Shown here: one piece after another, positions 44,739-54,989 of the stretch
Position numbering within the stretch: the first letter of the stretch is position 1
How the letters are laid out: each line of letters begins with the position of its first letter
Assembly: GCF_963678635.1 (NCBI RefSeq)
Contig: NC_087062.1
Location: 54,446,473-54,510,472, forward strand
Length of the DNA: 64,000 nucleotides
Source of the DNA: Symsagittifera roscoffensis
Taxonomy: Eukaryota; Xenacoelomorpha; Acoela; Convolutidae
Direction: 5' to 3'
Made by a program: the position numbers and the translations under genes
Notes under the pieces: model-generated
What the model was told of the DNA's origin: nothing
What the model saw: the letters and a program-made list of their open reading frames with translations, nothing else
Database searches by the model: none

Positions 44739-45179
44739 TAACGTGTTGATTCGTGAAATTTCTTCGAGTTTGTTTGATTCAGTAAATAAGATTTGATCAA
44801 TCAAGATCTAAAAAACAAGTCACGACTTAAAACCATCATTTCATGCGGTCCCATTTTCAGGATAAAACATCATTCACATTTTTTTATTTAAGACGATCCA
44901 TTGAATTTTTCTTCGTTACTGATTTAAAACTTAGCACCAAGGTGGATCGTCCACCTTCAACCTTATCGAGGTAACACGAATGAGCGCTGTCACTTTCAAT
45001 ACCTGGAGTGTTCCAGGTCTTTCAGGACACAAACATCACATAAAACATACCCTAACAATAACATAACATCATATATCTACATTATTACCTAAAAAAATAA
45101 TCCCTAGTAGCTAACCTAACTCAATCCTAACCTCTATAAAGTGAACTTAATAAAAACCACTTATCGCAGAATGCAACTC
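44739..45179 (-). other. Spacer between E2 pol and ORF2, with splice-acceptor candidate
   Basis: 440 bp, AT-rich, no conserved frame except ~20 codons before the ORF2 ATG. On the minus strand ACTTGTTTTTTAG ends at 44808, followed by ATCTTGATTG. E1 has TTTTACTTTCAG then ATTGATTTG at the same relative place. A spliced mRNA could bring ORF2 near its 5' end, as for retroviral env genes. Confidence 0.5.
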
Positions 45180-48100
45180 CTAGCATATGCTCAGATAGTA
45201 CTTTTTATGTAAAAAAACCTCTATGTCAGTTTCTGAAAAAATCACGTGTGCAAGGGCGTACAACTCTCTCGGATGTAGCTTTCCCCTATTGGGATCATAG
45301 ACTGGTAATGAGAGAGAGGTCACTCCTCTCTCAACCAGAAAATCCCTAAGTCGAGTCAAGGCCAATACCAAGCTCTCTGAATCTACGTGTTGCCTATCAG
45401 TGGCCTTAGTAACCAGTAAACACAAATATTTCCCTGGTATCTGTGATGCAACAGGGGGCAGCGCTATCATCCCTCCCACACCAGGCCTCTGTTTCCATAA
45501 AAACTCGATTTTCTTATACTCTCTTTTAAAGTCAGCCGCCAGTGCTGTTTTGAAGCTTACGTCCGCGGTTATCGCTATAGCGCATGTACGTTCCGTTGGT
45601 ATGAAATCGCTGTCCGTTATGACAATATTGTTTGAATAATGGTTCGGTAGGTCAAAATAAGATTCAAAAATCCGTCCGAAAGGTGGTTTTATAGCGTTCT
45701 CGCCTTCCGTTTCCAGTTCTCCGGTTTCTCTTGCCAATGTTAATTTTTTAATGATCAGGTTTTCGGTGTGGGTGAGTCCTACCCCCACTCCCCGGAAAAA
45801 AATATCCATCGACGTCCCCGACGATCGCCCAAAGTCGAGCAGATCGAGGTTGGACTGCGGAACGCGTAGAGGGCCATCTGTAGCGACCCAGTTGGACTCG
45901 GTTTTGTCATGGCTGACGTATTGGATGCCGTCTTTATCAACATCCTGAATCGTCAAGATTGTCTCTTTAGGATCCGTCGGCAGATCGTGGAGCCATTCGA
46001 GCACTCGCAAGTTCGTTAATTCTTGCTCATGAGTCTGATCCACCTCTGGTTCGAACTCCACTTCTGGTTCGGAGCGATCGTCTATCCAATCTTGATCCAT
46101 GTCAGTCACCAAGTCGATCTCTCTTGGCACCGCTACTTCATCCAGTCCCACCAGCGACCCCATCATATCACTTAAAACTATCCTGTATATGACAAAATCC
46201 TCGCTATACGGGTTGTACTTTTTCCTATCCCTTCCCTTCTTGATCTGGCGTGTCTCCATGGTGAGAGGAAAGTCAGGTTGTATTCTTTTGTCAATTTCAG
46301 TCTGTTCTGGGCAGTCCCAGTCCTCTTTGGCACAAGGTAGAGTTTCGTCATCCACCTCTACTCGCTCGGTCAACTCTAGGTCCAGTGGTAGATCGCAATC
46401 ATCCACCACCTCATTTCCATCGTTTTTGTCGCGAGTGCCTCTTTCATTCACCTCACAAGTAGGATTCACTATCAAATGGTCTCCTTCTTGCATGTCCACT
46501 GGGATGCACCAGTCCTCTGATGAGGCATTGTGCGGTTTGATGTTTTCGTAATGAGCTGCTCTTCCTGTGCTCAGTCGATAACACCGACCTCCTTGGTGCA
46601 CGTCTGTTATTTGAAATGGGGCACGCCATTTCTTTAAAAATTTTTTGGTTCCTTTTGGTGGAACTACTTCCTGAAATACCCAAACGTAATCGCCAACTGA
46701 GTAGGCTCCTGCATCGGCAGTCCTTTCATCGAACCTCCTTTTTTGTCTAATTTGCGCCTGTTGCGTGTTCCTCCTGCATAAGTCATTGAGGTCCTGCTGT
46801 CTTCTAATGACATCCCGCAAGTACATTTGCGGTGCTGTTCTCTTCCCTTCATATTCACAGTAGAAAAACGTCAACGAAAGCGCTTTTTCGTGACCCGTTA
46901 GCATCATATGCTGACTTTTTCCCGTGGTGGAATGCTCTGTGCTGTTGTTAGCACCCATCACTTGCGGCAAGTGTCTATCCCAGTCATCCATGTAGCGTGA
47001 GCAATAAACTCTCAACATGGATACCAGAGTGCGATTCTGCCTCTCGACTGAGCCATTTGTTTGCGGGTGATAAGTGGTCGAGTGGGCCTGCGCTATCTGT
47101 GACCTTTTCATTAACTCCTTCGTGAGATCACCCACGAATGCTTTGCCATTGTCTGATTGGAATGTGATTGGGCAGCCGTGCCTCGCTATCCACACATTTA
47201 TCAAGTGATCGCATGTTTCTTCCGCTGATGCTGTCACGCAGGGTGCTGCCTCTGCATATTTCGTAAAATGATCAATCATTACCAGCACCTGATTATAGCC
47301 CGTGGCTGTCATGCATATCTTCTGGTGATCAATCTGCACCACTTCATTGAATCCCGATGATTCTATTGACTGCAGAGGGAATCTTAGTTTCCTGGGGTCC
47401 TTCGCCTGTTGACACGACAGGCACGCAGAGATCCACTTTTCACACGCCTTCTTCAAGCCAGGCCATTCGAATCGTTTCTGTATCCTGTTATACACTTTGT
47501 CCCCTGCTTGATGGCCCATTTGGTCATGTGAACGAAAGAGCAACTCGGTCTGGTATAATTGTGGTAACACTCTTGAATTGAATTTGTAAAGGACCTTGTC
47601 CTCCTCTTTACGTTTACAGGCTACGATTTTGTCTTTGTTCAGATACAACAAATCTTTTCTTTTCAGGTAGAACTGCTTCAAGATCTTATAGCTGTCTTCT
47701 TCCGAATCTACTTTGTCAGGTGCTCCATTCTTGATCCATCTTTTCAGATTGCTCGTCATTCTGTCATTTCGTTGAGCCCTTAGAAGGTCCGACTCCCGAT
47801 ATCTGGCTTTCAGATACGTCTTTATCACGTTTAATTGCCCGCTCATTATCTCCGGAGCATGGGCATCGTCCATCAACTTGACGCACCATATCTTCTTCAA
47901 AGGCGTTGCTTCCTGCATAGATGGCTCCAGATTGGTACGGACGACCGTACCATGTGGCAGTAATCTGGTTGGGCGTTTCGAAACTGCTATCAGCTCGAGC
48001 TCATCAGCGGCATTATCCACCACGGTGCCCTCCTCATCGGAGGTGTACCTGTCTCTGTCCGGATCCTGATGCATTTCCCTGTCCAGCCCGCGCTGTTTCC

Positions 48101-48305
48101 AGTCCACCAACAAGGAATGAATCGCAATCTCCGATACATCAGAATTGGAAGTAGTCTCGGATGTGTTGTCCCAGGACTGCGGCCTCGAGTCATCACTTGA
48201 GTCGAGTGACTCCACACCATCACGTTCCACTCTGTCTGTGATGTTTCTCGACTCCCCAGACAAAACTCTGTCCATTGGTCGCTTTGAATCCGACTCCCCG
48301 GACAA
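45180..48305 (-). CDS. pol: E2 pol: integrase fused to a macro-like domain (1,041 codons)
   Basis: The longest intact frame in the window. It is a pol segment, not a gene with its own start. Residues 1-100 are acidic with repeated LSGES motifs. HHCC zinc site: H260, H265, C295, C298. Catalytic triad D326, D385, E421 with the exact D-35-E spacing of integrases. The C-terminal domain (VGDYVW, KKWRAPFQI) spans ~535-600, with no clear chromodomain after it. Residues 600-890 are acidic and unrecognised. Residues ~890-1041 (NNIVITDSDFI, AIAITADVSF, AADFKREY, KYLCLLVTKATD, LALTRLRDFL, SLSLPVYDPNRGKL) resemble a macro domain. A frameshift in the repeat-rich stretch 48300-48420 separates it from RNase H. 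Integrase is certain; the macro assignment is tentative. Confidence 0.9.
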   Translation of the reverse strand: MSGESDSKRPMDRVLSGESRNITDRVERDGVESLDSSDDSRPQSWDNTSETTSNSDVSEIAIHSLLVDWKQRGLDREMHQDPDRDRYTSDEEGTVVDNAADELELIAVSKRPTRLLPHGTVVRTNLEPSMQEATPLKKIWCVKLMDDAHAPEIMSGQLNVIKTYLKARYRESDLLRAQRNDRMTSNLKRWIKNGAPDKVDSEEDSYKILKQFYLKRKDLLYLNKDKIVACKRKEEDKVLYKFNSRVLPQLYQTELLFRSHDQMGHQAGDKVYNRIQKRFEWPGLKKACEKWISACLSCQQAKDPRKLRFPLQSIESSGFNEVVQIDHQKICMTATGYNQVLVMIDHFTKYAEAAPCVTASAEETCDHLINVWIARHGCPITFQSDNGKAFVGDLTKELMKRSQIAQAHSTTYHPQTNGSVERQNRTLVSMLRVYCSRYMDDWDRHLPQVMGANNSTEHSTTGKSQHMMLTGHEKALSLTFFYCEYEGKRTAPQMYLRDVIRRQQDLNDLCRRNTQQAQIRQKRRFDERTADAGAYSVGDYVWVFQEVVPPKGTKKFLKKWRAPFQITDVHQGGRCYRLSTGRAAHYENIKPHNASSEDWCIPVDMQEGDHLIVNPTCEVNERGTRDKNDGNEVVDDCDLPLDLELTERVEVDDETLPCAKEDWDCPEQTEIDKRIQPDFPLTMETRQIKKGRDRKKYNPYSEDFVIYRIVLSDMMGSLVGLDEVAVPREIDLVTDMDQDWIDDRSEPEVEFEPEVDQTHEQELTNLRVLEWLHDLPTDPKETILTIQDVDKDGIQYVSHDKTESNWVATDGPLRVPQSNLDLLDFGRSSGTSMDIFFRGVGVGLTHTENLIIKKLTLARETGELETEGENAIKPPFGRIFESYFDLPNHYSNNIVITDSDFIPTERTCAIAITADVSFKTALAADFKREYKKIEFLWKQRPGVGGMIALPPVASQIPGKYLCLLVTKATDRQHVDSESLVLALTRLRDFLVERGVTSLSLPVYDPNRGKLHPRELYALAHVIFSETDIEVFLHKKYYLSIC

Positions 48306-48385
48306 AATTTGTCCCTAGCTGGTCTCATCAACCTCTCCCCGGACAAATCGTCCTGCACGGGCCTGAAGGTGTCCGACTCCCTGGA
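48252..48385 (-). repeat. Repeated polypurine-like motif inside E2 pol
   Basis: Minus-strand GTCCGGGGAG occurs exactly at 48303-48294 and 48344-48335, with one-base variants at 48261-48252 (GTCTGGGGAG) and 48385-48376 (GTCCAGGGAG). The motif equals the 3' polypurine tract of this element. It encodes LSGES-type residues in one frame. Confidence 0.8.
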
Positions 48386-48417
48386 CATTGTTTCGTCCCC
48401 GGAAGTGCAATCTGAGC

Positions 48418-49560
48418 TCAGCTCGTATTCTGCTTTTGCATCTGTGAAATGTACTTTTGAAGCTTCCTCGTGAAGCTGGATTTCGACTGGACCCTGACTT
48501 CCTCAGTGACTTGGACCGGGGCCGGTTTCCCACGTTCTGTGAACAAAGTCCTCAACAAGACATCCTTCGGCATTGAGGTCACCAGCTGGTTCACTATCGA
48601 CCGGCAACCCCGTTCCACATCGCGACCGCGAATGATCACTGGCCTCTTCTCCGTTTTCTCAGTGACGGTCAATCGCTGCATGGTCTCCATCCACTCACGA
48701 TCATGTATGTCGACTTCTCTATCCAGCAAGACACGAAGTTTCCCCATGACGTCCGGCGCCACATTCACTGTCCTATTTAGCAGAGCTATGCTGTTTATAC
48801 CCAGCCTGGTAAGCTCCTGCGGCACCAGATTGGATCGGACTAGCAGATCCAGCGGAACGGGTTCACCCCTGGCTAAAACTTTTATTTCAGCGGCCGTTTC
48901 CACTGGAAGTTCAGGGTGTCCTGGTATAGGGTGCCCTGACTTATCCAGCCACCTAGTGAGTGGTAATTTGTCATAGGTCTCCTTGTCTAGGAATGAAAAC
49001 CCGTCTTCGATCTCCGCTTGGTTAGCCTGCTTCTCCTCGAGGCGCTCATTGAATTCTGTTTTCTTACTGAGGCTATCAGCATTCTGATGCTTGTCACGGG
49101 TACCGTGCTCTATGATCATGTGGTTTCCATACAGGCGCACGATCCAACGACCAATATAACTTTGGTCCATCGAATAGGTTTTCAGCCAGGCAAGGGCACG
49201 ATTATCCACACGCAACTTGAAGGGAGCACACCCCAAGTAGGCCCTGTACTTTTCCACGAAAGTGATCAACGCGAACATTTCCGCTTTTGGTGCGCCATAC
49301 TTCATCTCGGTATCGCTCAAGACCTTACTTCCGTAGGCTATTGGACGAAGAACCGTTCTCCCGTTCCACTCTTGCTCTTGGTGAAGTATGCCTGATATTG
49401 CAACCACTGATGCATCCGTGTCTAACACAAACATCCCCTTCTCTGTTAGCATGCCGAGGACTGGTGACTCGCAAAGTTCACGTTTAATGTTTTCAAATGC
49501 AACTTGTGCCTCATCGGTCCAAGTGAACTTTTTGCCTTTATTTCTCATCAACTGTTGCAT
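48418..49560 (-). pseudogene. pol: E2 pol: RNase H and linker
   Basis: FVLDTDASVVAISGILHQ (first catalytic Asp), SDTEMKYGAPKAEMFAL (Glu), KLRVDNRALAWL (Asp) and DKHQNADSLSKK (final Asp region) are all present, so the RNase H set looks complete. The N-terminal part (MQQLMRNKGKKFTW) is the usual RT-RNase H connection. A frameshift at ~49548-49560 separates it from RT. The C-terminal ~180 residues form the linker to integrase (VNVAPDVMGKLRVLLDREVD). The frame ends at 48418 in the repeat region. Confidence 0.9.
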
Positions 49561-50144
49561 GGGGTATATCTTGCGGCGTATCCCTTGACGAACTCCCGAT
49601 AATAGTTAGCAAACCCCAAAAAGCTCATCAGTTGTCTATCTGTTTTGGGCGCCTTCCAGGTCAAAACCGCTTCGACCGCTTCGGAGTCTGGTCTCACTCC
49701 ATGCTTATCCACCAGGCGGCCTAGATACTTTATGGAGTCTCTGAGGATTTCACACTTCGAGGGTTTACACTTCAATCCCGCCTGCTTCATGCAAGTAAAC
49801 ACCTCATCCAACCTCTCTATGTGATCCTCAAGGGTTGGCGTTGCAATCACGACATCATCGACGTAACACATGATGAGATTCCCGTATTTCTTTGTCACAC
49901 TCGTCAGTGCCTGGAACATCAGTCGCTGGAATGTGGCCGTCGCGTTGCGAAATCCGAACGGCATCCTCTTCCACTGGAACAATCCCAGCTCGCACGCGAA
50001 GCCCGTCTTTTCACGATCTTGCTTTCGGAGTGGCACTTGCCAGAACGCCGAGCCCAAATCTAACGTAGTGAAGAACTTCGCGTTCCCCAGCTTGGATAGG
50101 CTCTCATCGATGCGGGGAATCGGGTATGCGTCCTTTATAGTCAC
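49548..50144 (-). pseudogene. pol: E2 pol: reverse transcriptase palm and thumb
   Basis: IKDAYPIPRIDE, TTLDLGSAFWQVPL (motif A Asp), QWKRMPFGFRNATATFQRLM, CYVDDVVIATPT (catalytic YVDD), KPSKCEIL, YLGRLVDKHGVRP and FLGFANYYREF are all typical of Ty3/Gypsy RT. The fingers lie in the next frame, upstream of 50150, across a one-base shift in a run of G. No catalytic residue is missing. Confidence 0.93.
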
Positions 50145-50149
50145 CGCGT

Positions 50150-50812
50150 TCAGATAACGGAAATCACAGCAGAACCTGAGTTGCCCCCTTTCTTTTTAGC
50201 CATGACCACGCCACAAGCCCACGGGGACTTCGACGGCTCGATCATGTCGTACTCCATTAACATCTCGATTTCTTTCCTGCACGCTTCCGACTTATAAGGG
50301 GTCATTCTTCTCGCCCCTTCCCTATGAGGTACCGAGCCCTCTTCTATCTCAACTCGTGTTCTACAAAAATACAGCAACTTATGTCGACCTTATGTTTCGA
50401 AAAAACGTCTGCGTTCCGACTTAGCACCGCCTTGAGCGAATCTAGTTCCTTATCTGATATTTTACCCTTCAAATGTTCTATCTCAGGTAGGACCGGTTTA
50501 TTCGCTGCTAGCTCTGTTTCTGTCGGTCTCTCGGGAAAATTCGAACAACTAGACAACCTAGAAAATTACTCTCTTCTGTATACATTCTTGGTTCGCATGC
50601 AAGGGACACTCAGTTACATCAAAATTTTTCGATTTCTCCACACTCTGAAAGTCTGTGTTCAGAGGCAATGCGTAGCCAAGTTTCTTTCCCCTCTGTATTG
50701 TCACTGTTGTTGCTTCTGTGTCCAACAACACACTCACACACAGTCCGCTCTGAGTGAGTGAGAAGCTTCTTCCTAAAATAGCCGAGCTCTTACTGTTTGG
50801 ATTTGATACCAG
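50150..50812 (-). pseudogene. pol: E2 pol: protease-RT linker and RT fingers
   Basis: 50377-50150 has PHREGARRMTP, EIEMLMEYDMIEPSKSPWACG, the RT N-terminus, then shifts frame in the GGGGG run near 50175-50180. 50556-50344 has ELAANKPVLPEIEHLKGKIS and NADVFSKHK. The rest to 50812 reads RGKKLGYALPLNT-like sequence, which is the linker also seen in E1 (10260-10500). Two to three frameshifts. Confidence 0.8.
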
Positions 50813-51513
50813 TCACACCTGTCTGTCATTACTGAGTTTATTAAGATTCCTCATCCTAAATGTCACTACTACGGCTCGGTGTGGTTTCAATCTCACTTTT
50901 CGATCTAGAAAAATTGGCACCTTAGCCTGATTTATTAAGATCTTATTGAGAGATTTCTTTTCATACTTCCTCTCCGGATCTTTGATCCTGATCAACCCGT
51001 CATTGAGGTCGATCGTGATATCAAAGTTGCGTACGAAGTCCCTTCCCAGGATGAATTGATCGGATTCGTCCAAATTTTCCACCACCAGGAAGCTCATCCA
51101 AAGATGTCTTCCCCCAAGCTGCAGTGATATAATAGGGGTTCGTCCTGTCACATAGATTGCTCCCTGATTGGCAGCTGCCAGTCTGATGTTTGTCGGTATC
51201 AGATCCGACCTGTCAATGCCCATTTCAGTCCAGGTTTTGACTGGCATGACACTGACCACTGCACCTGTGTCTAACAGTCCTTGCACTGAAAGTTGTCTGC
51301 CCTGCACATCTAGCACATGTGGACCGCATCCTGTTTAAGCATGGCATTGTGTCCGATTCGTCGCACCTTCAGCTCTTCTTGGCCAATGTATATCCGGCCT
51401 ACCTGATCACTCGCATCAGTTACGTGAGCTTTTGTGTAGATGTTGATGCCGTCCGCATTCATCAGAATCGGGTATGGGCCATGGACCTCGATGTAATGTC
51501 CATCCACTCTCAT
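50813..51513 (-). pseudogene. E2 aspartic protease
   Basis: VQGLLDTGAVVSVMP is the active site, and QFILGRDFVRNFDITIDL is the second conserved part. 51513-51310 carries the N-terminal extension (DGINIYTKAH, IYIGQEELKV), overlapping the gag frame, and stops at 51310-51312. The next frame (from 51316, GTG codon) continues in another register. Compared with E1, a few residues are missing at this joint, so the break looks like a small deletion rather than programmed frameshifting. Confidence 0.88.
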
Positions 51514-53233
51514 CAGCCTCGGACCCAGGCAAGGTCTTCACCTTCTTAGTCGTAAAGGTGCTCGGTGTCGTCTCTTTTCTCCGAGACTCGACCTCGTTCA
51601 TCAGACGTGCTCGACTGGTCTTGACACCCGAAAGCGCCTCTTCGTGGCGGGGGTGTTTCGCGTCCGCCACTGCATCCCAAAACTGAGTGCAGTCCGACTT
51701 GAAGTGTCCCTCCAAATTACAGAAGAAGCACCTCGGTCCATATTTCATGACCAGCCCTCTAACGTACTCTTCGTGGTCCTCGTCGGTCGCATCGACGTCG
51801 TCGAGAAAGTAGCCTATTGCCTTCATGTTCTGTTTGTAAGCAGAACACACAGAAACGTGATGGTCCATCGAACCACAATTCGCACATGACCTACTCTTAT
51901 CCATGTCGTCGCGAGGTTTGTACCAACTGGAGTTCGCGCCAGTATTTGTTCCGCTGTTTTTATCAAAATTGCTGTAACGGTTTTGCGCCCTCGGTTCTAT
52001 GAGCAAGTATTCACGTGACTTCATTCGCAAATCATCAGGCGTGGATACCTGGTCAAGCGACAGGGTAAAGTGTGTGGCTAACATCGTTTTCAACTCCTCA
52101 CTCTTTACTCCGTCCATGAACTTCAAAACTATCGCCAAGTTTCGCTCGGATATTCTCTCATCGGGATTGCTTCTCCTCCTAAGCAATTCAAGATCGTCCA
52201 AAAATTTATCTATGGATTCGTCATCTCTTTGACGCCTCTTTTCGAACTTCACCATAGCATGGTGCCCATGTACTCCAGAGCCGAAACTATTCAGCAGGAT
52301 CGCGAATATCTTGCGAGCGCTGTCTCTTTCATTGGTTCTTTTCGCCATTACACAATTTAGGGCAGTACCCTCCAGGTTGCTTGTTAGTGCGCTACATTCC
52401 TGTTTCTTGGAGAGACTCTCTTCTTCAAAGTGCAACTTCATCACCTCTATCCAAGTATCAATGCAGCCGTCTGACTCGTCTTTGTATGATTTAGGCTTCT
52501 TCAATGTCCTTCTTGACCTCTCTCCTCTCTCGGTTGACTTCGAGAGCTTGGTGATGAATGTTTCGAGGGATCTATTCAGAGGTTCAAACATCGAGGCATA
52601 CATCGTTGTGTTCTGCTTGACCGCAGTCAGATCTGGCACTGACCTGACCTGTGGCACAGGGGGCAACCTTGTCTCCGGGGTAGCATCTGCTTCCGGCGGG
52701 ACTAGATTCGTCCAGCCAGGCCTCGAGGGGGCTGCCCTGGGCCGCTCCCTATTGCTAGATTCGTAGTTCGTTCTCGAATTTTGCTGGGCCCCGGCATAGC
52801 TGCCTGTACCATCTCCATCATTCGCCTGGCGTGAGCGCTCCCTTTGGTTGGAACGCTCCTCCCGATTGCTCCCATTTAAGATCTCGTCGAGCTTTCGCAT
52901 CATTAGGTCAGATTTGGCATCTAACCTTTTTTCCAGGCTAGTCATCGTATGAGCGTAAATATTGTCATGATCTTTCAACAATCGCTCGATCTCTCTTGTC
53001 ATCCTAGCCTCTCTTTCCTCTGACTCCTTGTTTGCTTGTGCCAAGCTCTCCGCCAGGCATTGATCGGTGTTGCGAATCAATTGAGCCTGATCAACTCTCG
53101 CCTGCGATTTCACGTGCGTCAGTTCATCTCTCAAATTCTCTCGACCCTGGTGAGCTCTCTCGTCAACTTGATCTATTCTTCTAGTCATGTCCCGTCTCAG
53201 TTCATCCAGACCAGTCATTACGCCAGCAAACAT
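51416..53233 (-). pseudogene. gag: E2 gag, main frame (605 codons)
   Basis: Residues ~1-125 are a long coiled coil (DELRRDMTRRIDQVDERA...). A Ser/Arg/Pro-rich linker runs to ~230. The capsid-type region spans ~240-410 (RRTLKKPKSYKDESDGCIDTW, FLDDLELLRRRSNPDE). Zinc knuckles are CANCGSMDHHVSVC (~455) and CFFCNLEGHFKSDC (~505), both CX2CX4HX4C. The frame ends in the overlap with the protease frame. The shown first Met is internal; coding continues upstream after a frameshift. Confidence 0.88.
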
Positions 53234-53874
53234 GTCACTTATATCGCCAGCCTGGTACTTGATGACGCACCGCCTTTTTGTTTGCCCATCGATGTCATCA
53301 ATCTGTCGAACGTCGAGGATACTCCCAGGGTTATCCCATCAGACATTGGCCTGGTCGGCGAAGTGGACAACGCCTTCCTGCTCATCTCGTTGCTCGGGCA
53401 CGGCGTGAAGTTCACATCCGGGTGTGTTATCTCCGGATGATCATAACTGGAAGATAGACCTTCAGTTTGTAGTGACGCCATGCGCTCATCGTACAAAGAC
53501 TTCCAACTCTTCTTTGCCTTTGAAGCCGTTTGTTCTTCACTCGGACTTTACTCGACATCATCGCGTTCTTGCTCTGCTTGGCCAGAGATGAGTGTGTATT
53601 GGTCTCCACTTATGACTCTTAGTCTCTGATTTGGACATTCCCCCGAACAATACTTCCTCTCGAGGTTCGACCTCGGAACGCTCCGATTCCTTCTCCTCCT
53701 CTCGACTTCCTCCCGTTCGAGGTCCTCGCTTGGCTCAAAGTTGGGTCGAATAAGTGTTCGTTCCCCTTCGTCAAAGGGGTCCACAAGCATTTCGCTCGCC
53801 GTCCCGGTCTCGACGCTCCGTCTTTGATCACCATAGAGGTTCTTCTCGCTCCTTAGTTTCCTTTCGCTCACTGA
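53234..53874 (-). pseudogene. gag: E2 gag, N-terminal part
   Basis: The frames 53871-53548 and 53496-53239 are in one register, separated by an in-frame TAA (53548-53550). They are charged and disordered (EEVERRRRNRSVPRS), like the E1 gag start at 7007-7381. The sequence LSVSERKLRSEK aligns with FSVSMVDTRSAKENK of E1, but the ATG of E1 is replaced, so the E2 start codon is missing or lies elsewhere. A frameshift near 53250 leads to the main gag frame. Confidence 0.65.
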
Positions 53875-54504
53875 AAGATCAGCTTGACCGTTAGCCGATT
53901 TTTTTCAGCAAAAACGTCGGAAGCGCTGCTAAATGAAGATTGGCTATTTTCGTTAAATTTTCGCGTGCTTCCTTGCTCAGCCTGGGAATCTTAGTTGTCG
54001 ATCCTAACGAGTCCCTATGCTGCATACTTTGTAATAAATAACGATATTCGTATAATTTAATGGCGATGTACACGTACCGCAAATAAGTTCAAGTTACTTT
54101 ACTTAACGCTGCCTACTCGATTCCGTTGTTATCAAAAATGTCTCTTAGATTTCTCAATGACAATATTAGTGACTCAGCTTAAGTTACACACAGGACCTAC
54201 TCAGTATTGATATAATGCTAACTTCAACCCCGTTGTACAGTATCACAAAATTTTCACAAGATATAATCAATACACAAAACACAAGTGATAATCAGATAAG
54301 AATATCCTACAGGTGACAGCGACCTTTCGTCAGTATCAATTTACCGCCACACTCTTATCAAGTCACTGCTTTGTTAAAATCAAACAATCTTTGGTAAAAA
54401 GCAGTGATGATTCAGAAACAGTTTAATAAAACTTAGTCTTAAAGAAAAAGACTCCACTCAATCGGAACGATCCGAAAGAACGAAGCCTAGGACACAGTCC
54501 TCTC

Positions 54505-54791
54505 ATGTGAGTGTGTATTTGCCTAATACACCCACCGAGGTTTTCTTTTAGGTGTCCTGCAATTGCCCGAGCTGTCCTACTAAGTAGCTCAAGGCAACCT
54601 CTGATCGAAAAATTTCTAAAGTCCGTGAAAAAGCTCCCCCACACCCGGAACGCTCCAAGTGCACGAGAGCAGGGAACAACTTTTCTTCTCAAGTGAGTGT
54701 GTATCTGCCTAATACACTCACCGAGGTCTTCTTCTATGTGTTCCCGGATTGCCCGAGCTTTCCTATTAAGTAGCTCAAGGCAACCACACAA
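54505..54791. repeat. Direct repeat, two copies ~188 bp apart, in the E2 leader
   Basis: GTGAGTGTGTATYTGCCTAATACA...CTCAAGGCAACC occurs at about 54505-54600 and 54693-54785, with about 15% differences. The ~90-bp conserved core may be a structured RNA element or an old duplication. Confidence 0.8.
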
Positions 54792-54989
54792 CCAAAATCA
54801 CAATCAAAAAAATTTTTGGTTCGGGTACTTCTGACACACCCGATCTAGAATCCAAAGTTGATCACAAATTTCCAGATAAAATGGGCTCCTATGATCCTAA
54901 TATGCACTCCCGTTGTTAGTTGACCTCTGATTCCAACCCTAAATGGATATTTTTAGTTTCTCAAATTGCCCCAGAAGGTTTCCCTAAGT

